A stretch of DNA of 64,000 nt from Liopterus haemorrhoidalis (Eukaryota > Arthropoda > Insecta > Coleoptera > Dytiscidae), in contig OZ020615.1 in assembly GCA_963971575.1 (NCBI GenBank), positions 60,397,379 to 60,461,378 of the forward strand, in the 5' to 3' direction. Positions 33,764-45,155 of the stretch are shown here, one piece after another (the stretch's first letter is position 1; each line of letters begins with the position of its first letter). The notes beneath the pieces are model-generated. The model was not told where the DNA came from. It saw only the letters and a program-made list of their open reading frames with translations, and made no database searches. A program made the position numbers and the translations under genes.

Positions 33764-34817
33764 TAGTCTGTTTCACGATAAGCTGAAGTGACTATCTACT
33801 TATGGTCCTAAACACAGTGGGTGGTAATTACAAATAACACTAATCCCTTGTTTGCACCCATAAACTAGTCAGTGATGTATAGGTATAAATTGCAGATGTT
33901 TTAAATATCTTTTCACTTCGCTTTGAATTTTTTATCAGATAACTTGTGATTTGTGTTAATAGTTCAGTACGTGTTAGAAAAATGTGGCGACCTTGGAACG
34001 AACAATTAACTTCTGTGCAAGCAAATGAAGCAGATGACTATGTGACCATGACAGAAGATGATGATATAGTGCAAGATACAATAAAAAAAAAAAAATCGGG
34101 AAAAAACTTGTATATATTTACCTGTAGAAGCTAAAGAAATTGTGGCGAATGTGTATTTATATTTAAGAAACCGCAAAAACAAACAAGCGGCATTAGAAGA
34201 GACAAGCAAGGCAACGAAAGTAGCGATGACAACAGTATGGAATATTGTAAATAAATCCATTGATAGGAGAAGATTTTGATATGCCTGAATCCTTTCGTTT
34301 TCTTCTCCTATCAATGGATTTATTTACAATATTCCATACTGTTGTCATCGCTACTTTCGTTGCCTTGCTTGTCTCTTCTAATGCCGCTTGTTTGTTTTTG
34401 CGGTTCCTTAAATATAAATACACATTGGCCACAATTTGTTTAGCTTCTACAGGTAAATATATACAAGTTTTTTCCCGATTTTTTTTTTTTTATTGTATCT
34501 TGCACTTTATTATATCATCATCTTCTATCATGGTCACATAGTCATCTGCTTCATTTGCTTGCACAGAAGTTAATTGTTCGTTCCAAGGACGCCACATTTT
34601 TCTAACACGTACTGAACTATTTAACACAAATCACAAGTTATCTAATAGAAAATTCAAAGCGAAGTGAAAAGATATTTAAAACATCTGCAATTTATACCTG
34701 ATACATCACTGACTAGTTTATGGGTGCAAACAAGGGATTAGTGTTATTTGTAATTACCACCCACTGTGTTTAGGACCATAAGTAGATAGTCACTTCATCT
34801 TATCGTGAAATAGACTA
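33764..34817. mobile_element. Palindromic TA-flanked transposon (IS630/Tc1-type), 1054 bp
   Basis: Two ~510-bp arms (33764-34273 and 34301-34817) are nearly perfect inverted copies around a 27-bp loop. The outer ends read TAGTCTGTTTCACGATAAG (inverted on the right) and are flanked by TA dinucleotides. Each arm encodes the same protein start: MWRPWNEQLTSVQANEADDY at 33982 on the plus strand (mirrored on the minus strand from about 34595). After a poly-A-associated frame change it continues PVEAKEIVANVYLYLRN and ATKVAMTTVWNIVNK, a helix-turn-helix of the type found at the N-terminus of pogo/IS630-like insect transposases. The arms end before any catalytic domain. It is most likely an inverted duplication of the 5' half of an autonomous element. 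Confidence 0.85.
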
Positions 34818-34819
34818 TA

Positions 34820-35633
34820 CCAATACATATTTGTCAAGTCAATATTGCATAGAAAATTTAAATCTCGATCCAATTCATCTCTAAATTTGTAAAAATAGCA
34901 GTTCTAATCAATGTGCAATAGTTAAAAATATATTTTCTCATGAGAAAATAGCAGTTTCTTAAAATGCTTATGGTACATGGCGTTTAGGATATAATCTTTT
35001 GATTTATGGCGGAGGTTATATTGACTTATTGCTACTGTATGATTTTGCTTATAAGTCATCATGTGTAAAAGTACACATTATTTCTTGTTGCTTAGGTTTT
35101 CTGTTTGAAATGCCGACTAGTTATTACGAAATGCTTAATCAGTTACTGTAATTGGCAATTGTTTTTTTGATTAAGTGTTAAATTAAATTGTTGATAATCA
35201 AAAAGCTTATAATTGTTGGAAATATTATTTACAAAATTTTAGTGTACCAATGCTGGAAGATTTATGAGTTTTTAAAGGGCAATGAATTAGCAGAAAATTT
35301 GGCAATGATATGGGTAGAATGGTGTTTTAATTTTCACTTATTTCCATGTCTAGATTTTTTTTTGTATTTTCAAATACATTTTTTGGAGTTGAAATTTGGT
35401 GGAAATGAATACTGCCATCAATATAGTTCTCCTATTTTCCAAAACTCTTCGACTGTTTTCCAATAAGATTTGGTTTTCGTAACTTTTGGGGTTATGGTAA
35501 ATTTTGACTTCCATGGCTGCATTCACAATTTTATTAGTTGTTTACAATTTTATTAGTTTTAGTTGTTTTTTGTTTTCTGTATTGGAATACAAAACTTAGC
35601 AAGATTCTAATGACCAGACTAGTTATTTGACAT
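34820..35633. other. AT-rich stretch, no gene seen
   Basis: A 92-codon frame at 35188-35466 is low in complexity with no domain. Nothing else was seen. Confidence 0.5.
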
Positions 35634-36090
35634 TTTTTAGGGTTTCGTAGGTATGATCAAGAATATACCTTCACTCACGTGCGAAACTGCTAGACTTATG
35701 CCCGGTTGCATAAAAACCTTAAAACTAGATATAAGCTAAAACTCGATGTAAAACACAACATTGGCTAGCAACGTATCGCGTTGCCTCGATATCGATAGTA
35801 CTCTTGCCTCGATATCACAAAACATTTTCCTTTTTTTCGACAGCGAATAGTCACGACAAACTGCTAGTTATACTAGCGTCGGCGAATCAACGTAGTTACG
35901 TTACACGACGTAACAAACAATTGCATTGTTCCAAACAATACAGTCGTTTGTTACGTCGTGTGACGTAACTTCGTTGATTCGCCGACGCTAGTTTACTAAG
36001 TTGTTCAACATGCGGGCCGCTAATCGCAATAACTTGCTAAATACCTGTAAAAACCTGAAAAGTGTGAAAATTTGCACTTCACATAAATGT
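35634..36090 (+). mobile_element. Family B copy 6 with an exchanged interior
   Basis: The 5' end TTTTTTAGGGTTTCGTAGGTATGA (AGGG at 35639) and the 3' end ATACCTGTAAAAACCTG, GTGTGAAAATTTGCAC (36062-36077), TTCACATAAAT match family B. The 400 bp between them do not: the (TCTG)n tract, the TAGCCAAACG block and the tRNA-like module are all missing. An unrelated CG-containing sequence with a 121-bp hairpin replaces them. Confidence 0.68.
35872..35992. repeat. 121-bp near-perfect hairpin inside family B copy 6
   Basis: 52-bp arms begin ACTAGCGTCGGCGAATCAAC on both ends and pair at about 48 of 52 positions around a 17-bp loop. Inside each arm is a smaller palindrome around ACACGACGTAAC. It may be a tiny MITE; no target duplication was certain. 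Confidence 0.7.
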
Positions 36091-36397
36091 TTTTTAGTTG
36101 TTTTTATTTAATTGTATTAGTTGTTTTCTTTTAAACTCCTTTTATACAAAAAATAACATGAATTTAATTACCTACCTACATATGTAGCCGTTTGCCAAAA
36201 ATCTTTTTTAGATAAACACCAAACTAATATTAATTTATTGTCTGAAATAATAACAGTATAATTACTATTACTACTTCATACATGTAATAAGTATTACAGG
36301 ACGACATGTTTATACAAGAACTCCTATATAATAACAGCTTAGTAAACAATAAACAAACAATAGAAACAGTAAAATCAATTACAAATCGTCGTCAATT
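36091..36397. other. AT-rich spacer, no gene seen
   Basis: Nothing recognised. Confidence 0.5.
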
Positions 36398-36651
36398 AGA
36401 GTGGATATCTCTCTTTAATAAATCACCTTTTACTTTCTCATTTTAGCAATTGAAGGGTAGAGGAGTGCGGTACGCGGTTCGGTTGACCGGCGGTCTGCTG
36501 TCGTACACACAAACACCACCGTGCTGCGGCGTCTATTCTCGCAGACGTGTTATTTTATAGAAAAGCCATTTGTGGAATTGGTCGGTGAACGTCGGGACAA
36601 TACAGTGTTACTCAACAAGTTACAAGAACTTCTTTAAGCTTAACCACTCTA
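36398..36651. mobile_element. Possible small MITE
   Basis: TTAGAGTGG at 36398 has an exact inverse CCACTCTAA ending at 36651, bounding 254 bp that are much richer in GC than the flanks. The inverted ends are only 9-11 bp and no target duplication is clear. Confidence 0.35.
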
Positions 36652-36770
36652 ATTTACAATGACTAATATATCTCATCAACATCATCATCGAATCTAACAT
36701 CAAAGATGGATAATATCCTTCTTTGCACGCTTTCATATGCGTCTATTGTATCCCAATAGTCGCCAATTAG

Positions 36771-36890
36771 TAGAGCCCTGCAAATCCGCGGATATACGCC
36801 ATTTTTCTGCGGATGCGGATAAATTATCCTTAAATCGTGCGGATGCGGATTATATATCATATCCGCTTATCCGCAATATCCGCGTGAAAA
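36771..36890. repeat. GCGGAT-rich transposon end
   Basis: It begins TAGAGCCCTGCAAATCCGCG, similar to hAT ends, and is followed by repeated GCGGATGCGGAT and inverted ATCCGC motifs. No right-hand partner was found. Confidence 0.45.
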
Positions 36891-36991
36891 TAAAATCTTC
36901 GGTTGGACGCCTCTTCCTACGGAAGAAGCGATTAGAACCCCAAAAATATATCACTGGCATTTGTATTGGGCTTATGGCAAGACTGAAATAA

Positions 36992-37617
36992 TAATACGTT
37001 ACGGCACTTTTTAGTTTTTTAACACTTCCCATAAAGACCTACTTTACGCTTACTTAAATAGTTAAATATAATAGAGTTTATATAACAACACTCGTAGATA
37101 CAACCAATTTCTTTGGATTTATTGCCAGTTTATTAATTTAAAAATAAATATGTAACGTATCGCCATATTTTGTATTTTTGGAAAAAATAACCATGGTAAT
37201 TTGCCACATTTAAAAATATATGAAGCTCATATAAAAATTAAAGAAAATAAAAATACCTTAAAATTCTTTTAATAATAAGATGAATTTAAGAATTTAGTTT
37301 TGTTATTAAGAACTTATTTTTAAATTTGCTGATCTTGTAGGACTTTCCTTGTTATTTATTGGTCATAAATGTGATGAATTAATCTGTTTAATTATTTATA
37401 AATATCGCTGCTCTAAAACAATAGTGAGATATCTGAAAATACTAAGTTTCACAGATAATGCTGTTTAAAGTTTTACATTTTATATAACTTGGTTTAAGAA
37501 TCGAATACATGCAATTTCCATCTTTATTTTTTAATCTATATAATCTCAGTACGACATTATATAGAAAACATATATCTGGACCCAGTAATGGAAATAACAT
37601 GTTAGTTATTTCCAAAC
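36992..37617. other. AT-rich stretch, no gene seen
   Basis: Nothing recognised. Confidence 0.5.
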
Positions 37618-38260
37618 AGACGATTTTCCTTATGTACGATTCTACACCAACCTTCCATCTTTCGTATTTCTTTATGTCTTTGGAAAGCTGGACCTTATTC
37701 ATATATTTTTATAAAATATGCCTAGCTTCCTAAAGCGTACCAGAAACTGATAAGATATAATTTAAATTAATTTTTCTATGAGTGCTGCAGGAATTTTTTA
37801 ATGCCGAAAGGTAATTATAGTAAACAGATTTAAGTAAACCGACCAGACGTCCCGAATTATGCGATGCAGTCTCGGATTTGGTTGGTTTGTCACGTATTGC
37901 AAACTTTCCCAGGTAATGTCTCGGATATGCTGATTTAATTTTCCTCATGTTCGATTCCACACCAACCTTCCATCTTTGGTCTTCCATTATGTCTTTTGAA
38001 AGTTGGACCTTATTACTATTTTTTTTTTTTTATAAAATGTGCCTAGCTTACTAAATCGTACCACAAATTGATAAAATACAATTAAAATTAAATTTTCAAT
38101 GAGTGCTGCAGGAGGTTTTTAATGCCGAAAGATAATTATAGTAAACAGATTAAAGTAAATGAACCAGACGTCCCGGATTATGCGAGTCAGTCCTGGATTT
38201 GGCTTGTTTGTCCCGTATTGTAAACATTCCCGGGTATCCCAGATATGCTAACTTAATACT
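37618..38260. repeat. Tandem duplication, ~315 bp period
   Basis: Two diverged units (about 37618-37930 and 37931-38260) share CACCAACCTTCCATCTTTCG, GAGTGCTGCAGGA, AATGCCGAAAG and CCAGACGTCCCG in the same order. It is non-coding; function unknown. Confidence 0.82.
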
Positions 38261-39464
38261 TATGAATTACAGTTGACGTTTTCTGAATTACAGTTGGAAA
38301 AGGTATAGTAGATGGCGGTTTATTGAAAGTTTGTACAAAGGTTTTTGGATTATATTCTGTTAGAGGGCGGTCTTATGAATATTTGGACGAAGGCCGCCGG
38401 CACACATGCGGCAGCACTGGCTGTAACAGAAAACCTTTCATAAGTAGTATGTTTATTCGAAGTTGTTTGTACATGTTGAGTGTTTCTGATTGAGGTGTTC
38501 GCGATACAGGGGTATTAGACGCACTCACACAAACATACAGTGCCAGTATAGTACCGATCCGTGGTGTCTAATGATATTATAATCGCCGGACGCCATACGG
38601 GCCGGTTGCATCCCCTGAGGTTACGGCGGTGTCGCCCGCACTTACTGTCATTCCGCACCAGACAGACACGTCTCACGAAATATTTATATATCCACTACAC
38701 TCACCAACACATACTAGCCACATTGGAAAAAGGCATTTAATAATTTATTTATTATTATTCTATTCTAAAATGCTCAAACTGCTTACTAATAAACTGTAAT
38801 TAATAAACAGTACGAGCCCCGTCTCAGTGAAGTTGGCTCTCATTTTCTTTCTTAGTTTTCGATTAATTGCCTTACAGGGGTATTTCGTGGCGTCATGTCC
38901 GCAAAATAATTTTCATTTTCGGAGATTACGCTTCTCGATCTTTGACCAAATGTGTAGTTTCTTGTACTATGTGGTTGTCTTATAGCTTAATTTGGTCGAC
39001 CCAGCATTTGGTATATCTGCCTCGATCGACGTCTATCTACTATCTCTTGCATTATTTACATTTCCATGCCGTCTTCTCTTCTGGATATATGATAATTTAT
39101 AATTGAAACATCGGAAAATATTTTAGTGCAATACTTTTAACGAAGTACTGTTATAGTAAAAACCATTTATCTTAAATTATATTTACTTTATTTTACCATA
39201 AATTTACTTTTCATTAAATAGTCGGTGACCCTGATGAGCCAAAATCAATTACCATAAAATCACCCTAGAGTGCCCTATGCTCCAAGAAGCCAAAGGACTG
39301 ATGATTAATTAGAACAAAATTGTTCTTTACCATAAATTTTGATTTATTTCTGGAGTGTTCTTTCGTCATAAAATATTTGTTATCGCTTAACGGACATCTC
39401 TGTACCGATTTAGACCCGTTTTCCTTTTTTTTTTTTTTTGCTTATTACCCATTTTCGAAAAAAA
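38261..39464. other. No supported gene
   Basis: A GC-richer patch at 38390-38660 contains CGGACGCCATACGGGCC but no domain or element end I recognise. The 79-codon frame at 38867-39106 is unassigned. Confidence 0.4.
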
Positions 39465-40060
39465 GGATGATAAGGCAGCAGTACCCCCTGTACTTCTCTA
39501 CAGCAGTGAATCGTGGAGCCTCTACAGACGTCATATTAAAACTAGAAAGATTCCACCAAAGCTGCCTTCGGACGATTTGAGATTCATATGGCAAGACAAT
39601 GTACCGAACACAGAAGTTTTGGCTAAAGCAGATATCGTCATTGAGCTCATGCTGCACCAAATCCAGTTGCGGTAGGCACGTCATAAAAATGTCAAATACT
39701 TAGTTACTCAAAGGATTACTGTACTCAGAGTTGGAAGGAGGCTGCAGAGGTGTGGGATCTCCTAAGCAACGTTACAAAGACAAGCTAAAATATAACCAAG
39801 TTATGTCAGCTGCTCAGCCCAGGAAGAAAAATCCTTCTGTCGAAGTACATGGTGCAATCTAGTGACAAATGGAATACAGCAGAACGAACGGATAGTTCAA
39901 GTACGCAATAAACGTAAATCCAGACTCCAGACGCTGTTGCCTGATTCTGCGTATAATTATCTCTTCGATATTTATGGCAAAACGTTCGTTCCAGAATTGG
40001 CCTCTTCAGTTATGAACAAGTCTGCACTCGTCGAAATTTGTGGATTATTTTTCTTTTAGT
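39465..40060 (+). pseudogene. LINE polyprotein C-terminal remnant
   Basis: Across several frames the sequence gives VPPVLLYSSESWSLYRRHIK, LERFHQSCLRTI, NTEVLAKADIVIELMLHQIQ, ARHVIKMS, then YSELEGGCRGVGSPKQRYKD. This is the standard order in insect LINE polyproteins (VLLYGSESW..., L..FHQRCLR, NTEVL..A....IE..L...QLRWAGHV.RM, LYGEL..G.R..G.P..R.KD). Near 39973-40015 the end CGKTF..RIGL.SH is still visible in a shifted frame. Multiple stops and frameshifts show long decay. Confidence 0.85.
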
Positions 40061-41007
40061 ACACATGTCTTCCTATCGTAATCACCAAGACCACTTCCAA
40101 TTTCTTCTATGATATTCATATTCTCTAGTACTCACGTGTTCTTTTTTATGGTTCATCTTTTCCCATTGATTCGAATGCGACCAAAAGAAAATATTAATAG
40201 TATGCTGAATATTCTAATATCATTAGTGTATCCATTTCTACGTTCTGCATAATAAACACATTTAAAAATATATAGAAATAGTCTAATGATAACCAGTATC
40301 TATTATTTCTATCATCTATTATTTGAATAAAAAGATGAATAAAAAATGATATACAAATACAGGGGTAGTTGATCAATTAATCATTCAGTTTCATGAAGAG
40401 GTTATTTTCAATCCGCATACATTTTCACAAGATAACACTTAGGGGAATTTACGCATATGTTACTAGTGATTTAATTTCAATAGGGTTAGTAACCATGATT
40501 TTAAATCCGGGGGTGTAACATTATTAATTCTGTTTTAAAATTGATGTTAAAATATTTTTTAAAAAAACAAGAAATTAAATACAGTATGAGCATGGTTATG
40601 TTAAAGATAATAAATTAAGACTACAGTTTTGAAGCTAGAAGAGCAAAGGAGTCTATGATATCCCGAGCGCCAATGTCTTCGGGAAGGCGCTTTTAGCCAT
40701 TTTTTGGAAATTTCTTTTTGTTGTCCTCGCTTGGTTTTTTGGAGGGCGCAAAAATTACCTTGCTTTTAACGCCTTTTACGTCGCTATTATGAAAAAATTA
40801 ATGAACATACGGTTCGTCAGACCGAAGAAACATTTAATAAAGCTCCTTATTAGAGCGAAGAGATATTTGCAATATTGACGTCTTAATGTATTGCTAACAT
40901 GAAGAAAACAATGGCTGCCAAGAAAGTGCATAAACAAATAACCCAATATTTAATGTACGTAACCATCTATATAAATATGAAACAATATTAATTAAACAAT
41001 TTTGGCT
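40061..41007. other. AT-rich stretch, no gene seen
   Basis: A scrap at 40660-40760 (GAAGGCGC...GGAGGGCGC) is GC-richer and may be a transposon end. Nothing firm. Confidence 0.45.
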
Positions 41008-41078
41008 GACCTGCATAGCGTAGTTGTAACACACGTGCCCTGCGTTGCAAAGGTCTCTGGTTTGAATCCTGTTCAGGC
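41008..41078 (+). repeat. tRNA-like SINE head or tRNA pseudogene
   Basis: It shows A-box-like TAGCGTAGTTGTAACAC (41016) and B-box GGTTTGAATCC (41059-41069), one base off the consensus, at a tRNA-like spacing, and CCTG/CAGG closing ends. The anticodon arm does not form a good 5-bp stem. An A-run follows about 70 bp later (41150). A tRNA-derived SINE is the likeliest reading. Confidence 0.5.
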
Positions 41079-41085
41079 ATGGAAT

Positions 41086-41789
41086 ATGCATCATAAAATG
41101 TTAGAACTCTCCTGATTAATTGCCTTAGTAGCAAAAGCCATAAACGTGAAAAAAAAAATTAGAATACTCTTTCGATTGTTTGAAAAATTTAATTTTATGA
41201 ACACCTGTAGTTGAATTACCTGTGTTCTTCAGTTAAGTGACTATTTTTGTCTGTTAAGTTTATCTATGTGCATATTTATTGTTGAAGAAATGCTTTAATT
41301 AAAATTAATAAGTATATATTGGCTATGGCTGTTTAAATATTCAAGAAATTGTAGGAGTGGTAATGGGCGTGCCATATTAGAAATGTATGCTAAACTAATA
41401 CGATAATAATACCTCTATTTACATTCTTAAAATACCAATTATAACAAGTTAAATAAAGCAATGAGAATTCCGCCTCAATATATTTTGCTAGTACTAATAT
41501 CAAATACCAAAATACGAAGATTCTATAACCGTATTAACTTCTACATACGAGAAAAATTGAATTGAGAAGACGTAATAGTTCAATATTATCAAGTAGAAAC
41601 CGAATTTTAAAACAAGAGCCATGCATTGTTTTGCTACAATTCGCTTTCGGACACCACGGTAGTTTTAAATTGGGACTCGTTAACCGACAGCTGTTTCGCT
41701 AATATGACTGTTTTATGAACTTAATTTTATTGTTGTAAAGTATCGAAACAAACAGTATCGAATAATATAATTATCATTATCATCATCAA
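41086..41789. other. AT-rich stretch, no gene seen
   Basis: Nothing recognised. Confidence 0.5.
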
Positions 41790-42210
41790 GCCTTGTCCAT
41801 CATCGGGTGATTTTAGACTGCTTCTAAAAAGAGGCTGTCACTAAAATGTTTCCATTTAACTCTTTTATCTGCCACTGGCTTCAAGTAAGTGAAGTTATTG
41901 TAGTCTTTTGCCTTGATTTGGAGAGCTCCATGTATTTATCTCTGACAGTGTTAATCGACGGTGTTCTTGGGTAGTCTTCTTGTCCTACTATTTAAATTAT
42001 TGCCTATTGAATTTTGGCTCCCTCAAACTTTTCTATCTTGGGGACACCGCTGTCAATTTCTGGACTTTTAATCTTTTCATATCCATCTCTGTTCTTGATT
42101 TTTTGTGTGGTTTGTTCTCTATCTTTATTTTAAAAACTGTTTCACTGTCCAAGTGTTATCCGCTGGTTTTAAATGTCCCAGCCATCTTAACCAACTCGTT
42201 ATAATGTTAA
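41790..42210 (-). pseudogene. Probable LINE 3' remnant
   Basis: The minus strand near 42200 reads SWLRWLGHLKPADNTW, resembling the RLRWLGHV.RM.DN motif of LINE polyproteins. Downstream frames are broken, with YNNFTYLKPVADKRVKWKHF before the end. Only the first motif supports the call. Confidence 0.4.
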
Positions 42211-43104
42211 TTGATATACTCGTTTTGCTTTTTTTAATATTTCCAATTTACTTATTTCTTTTATCCATTTTAAAATTATGAATACATAGAAATGTTAAAT
42301 ATATCGTAAAGAGTAATATACTGTTCGTCAATCCGAAGAATGTTAATAACGTCAACATTGCTTTTGATCAATGGTCGTGTGTTGAAGCATTGATATCGAC
42401 ATTTAAAAACAGAGTCCTATATAATATTTCTTGTTGATGATTCTTGCATTGATGTGAATGAGCGCTTGGAATCCGTTCTTTCAATTCGTCACTATGTAGA
42501 CTGAGCAAGGTTTGGGTAATGTTTGTATAGAATTTGGATCGAATAAGAAATGCTCCGATAATTTTTCTATCCATTTATAACTGTCTGTCTATTTCCTTTC
42601 TGATGTGGCTCTCCCTCTTTCTTTTATGTCTCTGTCTTTCTTAAAGGGCTTCTGAACGCACCCTCTCTACAATGTAAGATACAGAGATGGAATATCAAAT
42701 TTTAGATACATAATTATTCAAATTTAATGTTTTTAGGTATTTTTTAAGACACAGCTAAATATTTGATATTTATTTGCAAGGATCCAATTTGGTAGCTGTT
42801 AACATATAAATAAAATAACATATAAATCATGAAACAACAACTAATAAAAGAATGGCAATCACGATACGAGAGTATGAGTATAAATACAGGCATAGCCTAT
42901 TTGCAAGTTAAAAGTATTAGACCTAAACCTTGGTTATCAAACATCGAACTAAGCTGCAATTGTTAAAATATGCAGACTACGATTTTTAAATGACGATAAA
43001 TACGAACACTGCAGCCAAATAGTGGATTAAAATTATTTTATTCTGTTGTGTAATAAATAGAGAAAAGAACAAGATAAATTTATTGAAACAATCGTTCAAA
43101 AAAG
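42211..43104. other. AT-rich stretch, no gene seen
   Basis: Nothing recognised. Confidence 0.5.
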
Positions 43105-43240
43105 TATACAGCTTCCAACAAAACAAAAATTCTAACACAAGCTAACGATCACATTTACAAAGCAATAGCCAAATTTCTCGTCGACACTGGTATAGGCTTT
43201 TTCTAAATTTAAATGAAGCACTTCCACCAGCTGGTCATTT
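43105..43240 (-). pseudogene. Short reverse-transcriptase motif A remnant
   Basis: The minus strand gives EVLHLNLEKAYTSVDEKFGY, which fits the D/N-LEKAY-SVD form of RT motif A in LINEs (the usual start is FIDLEKAYDSV). The catalytic Asp is Asn here. Only this motif is visible, followed by a stop. Confidence 0.42.
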
Positions 43241-43339
43241 GTGCTAATAAGCATATTACATATTTATATAGATCATATTTACATTTATACATACTATTAT
43301 TTATATTTTTCTTCGCCGGTTTTATTTTATAATTTTTTT

Positions 43340-43535
43340 ATAATTCGTGTTTCGTGTATGTTATGATATGTGTGTTGTCCTCTGATAGGGTGTCTTTTAT
43401 GTTTTGTGGTATATTGTATTGTGTGCGTTGTGTATTGTATGTTATACATTCTAGTATTAAGTGTTGTACTGTTACTTGTTTATTGCATCTGTCACGTATT
43501 TCGGGTGGTGTTTTTTGTTATATGTATTTGTGTTG
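43340..43535. repeat. TG-rich low-complexity tract
   Basis: Degenerate GTGT/GTAT runs; overlapping Cys/Val-rich ORFs here are read from the repeat. Confidence 0.6.
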
Positions 43536-43548
43536 AAACACACACACC

Positions 43549-43702
43549 TCCTTGAGGTCCTTGACCATCCAGAGTTTCTCTGAACTCCTTGAGGTCACTG
43601 ACCATCCAGAGTCAAACAAAACAAACACAATTCCTTGGAGTTCCTGACCATCCAGAGTTCCCCTGAACTCCTTGAGTTCCCTGACCATCCAGAGTCAAAA
43701 AA
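43549..43702. repeat. Minisatellite, ~35-40 bp units, four copies
   Basis: The units share CTCCTTGAGGTC or close variants followed by CTGACCATCCAGAGT. The third unit is separated by an A-rich spacer. Confidence 0.82.
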
Positions 43703-43739
43703 CTCATTATGGCTACCACGTGCCATATCATCAGCATTG

Positions 43740-45084
43740 TACAGTGTGTCTTGTGGTACTCAACAAGCTATCAACTCTCAACTCAACTATCTATCAGTTT
43801 ATTTCATTACAGATTGTTTACAGTACCCAACAAGTTCAGTAACTGTCGCTGCTTCATACTCAATGCCTTGATGTCCTGATCCTAACATGTATATTAGGCT
43901 CTGCCTATTTTGAATAAATATTATTATTATTATTTCTCTAGCTGCGTTATCGGCTTCTTCATTTCGGATGGATTGGACAAACGGATGGATTTATTTTTAT
44001 TCATCGGTAGAGAAAATTAAAATGAGACTTTTAGTACTCATACTTATTAACAACCTCTATAACTCTATTGTAAACCATCAGATGGCTACCTCTAATCGAT
44101 AGTCCTGCCTTGATAGCCCTTCCGTAACCTAACATATTCATATTCAAGATGTCAAATTAAGTTAATTGTAGCTGGCTTAATGGAGAACTCCAAAGCCATA
44201 TTCAAAGGGAGAAAAGCGAAGAAGGATAAATTTTATTCTCCGATTTTCTTAAGATATGTTTAACTAGAGGTACGTGGTTAATAAATGATATACCAGTTAA
44301 TAATTCTAATTGTTAAATCTATCCTCCAGTTAAATTTATTCTAATTGTGGTCCCAGACCCATTTTTTATATGACCGTTTGTTCTAAGTAATTGTTAAAAA
44401 GCTAAAAGTTGTGGTAACTGTCCAATGACTGTAGAATGATTGCTACAATATCATATGAATTATTTACCCTGTATAGTTATGCAGGCTTCTTCTAATTTTT
44501 CTAATTTATGTCCCCCAAATCTTGATTTTCTTTTATAATCTCAACATCTTTAACTACCCTGAATAAATAATCCTGAATGCTACCCTGAGCGTCTCGTTGT
44601 ATTCAATAGTTGGTACTTTCCTCAGCTGGTGATGGTGGAGAGATCGTTCTCAAGTTTTGTGATTGAAATTCAAGGTTCACTTCATAAATACTTCAGTCAT
44701 TTACCAGCGATTACTTGAACTGTGCGTTAAAACTACCACGCTGATTTAGGGTCCACAACATCGTAAATTGTTTCTATATTAAATTCAAATGCTATTAAAC
44801 TTTACTTGGGAGTGTAACGTATTAAACAATCAAATTTTATACTTAATTATAATATGCAGATCGAATTACATTTTCTTAATCTACAAAATACAATAGTACT
44901 GCTTGAATTGTTACGCCTTTTGAGGACGATCCGATAAATACGGCGGATAATCAAGTAATGTAATTTTTTCGGACTAGAAACTCAAAATCCCACCATTTAA
45001 AAGCCTGGACGTATACTTTACCATACGAGAAGCTCGACCACTCTTTCCAATCACATTTGGATCGTTGTCAACGATGTATAGATT
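43740..45084. other. No supported gene
   Basis: AT-rich; ends of short frames only. Confidence 0.45.
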
Positions 45085-45155
45085 CGAAAGACTATTTTAT
45101 ACCCTCAAGGTTCCATCCTTGGGCCTATATTGTTTCTTTTTTTAAAATAACTCCC
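45085..45155 (+). pseudogene. Short reverse-transcriptase motif B remnant
   Basis: One frame reads PQGSILGPILFLFLK then a stop at about 45100-45150, exactly the RT motif B form GVPQGSILGPILFLLFIND. Nothing before or after extends it with confidence. Confidence 0.55.

Noticed and set aside
34006..34541. Two ORFs of 93-102 codons rich in Phe/Leu in the palindrome, possible membrane protein
   Set aside because: They are antisense to the mirrored transposase HTH, which has the recognisable motif.
43354..43555. Cys/Val-rich ORFs of 60 and 61 codons
   Set aside because: Overlapping frames of a TG-rich tract.
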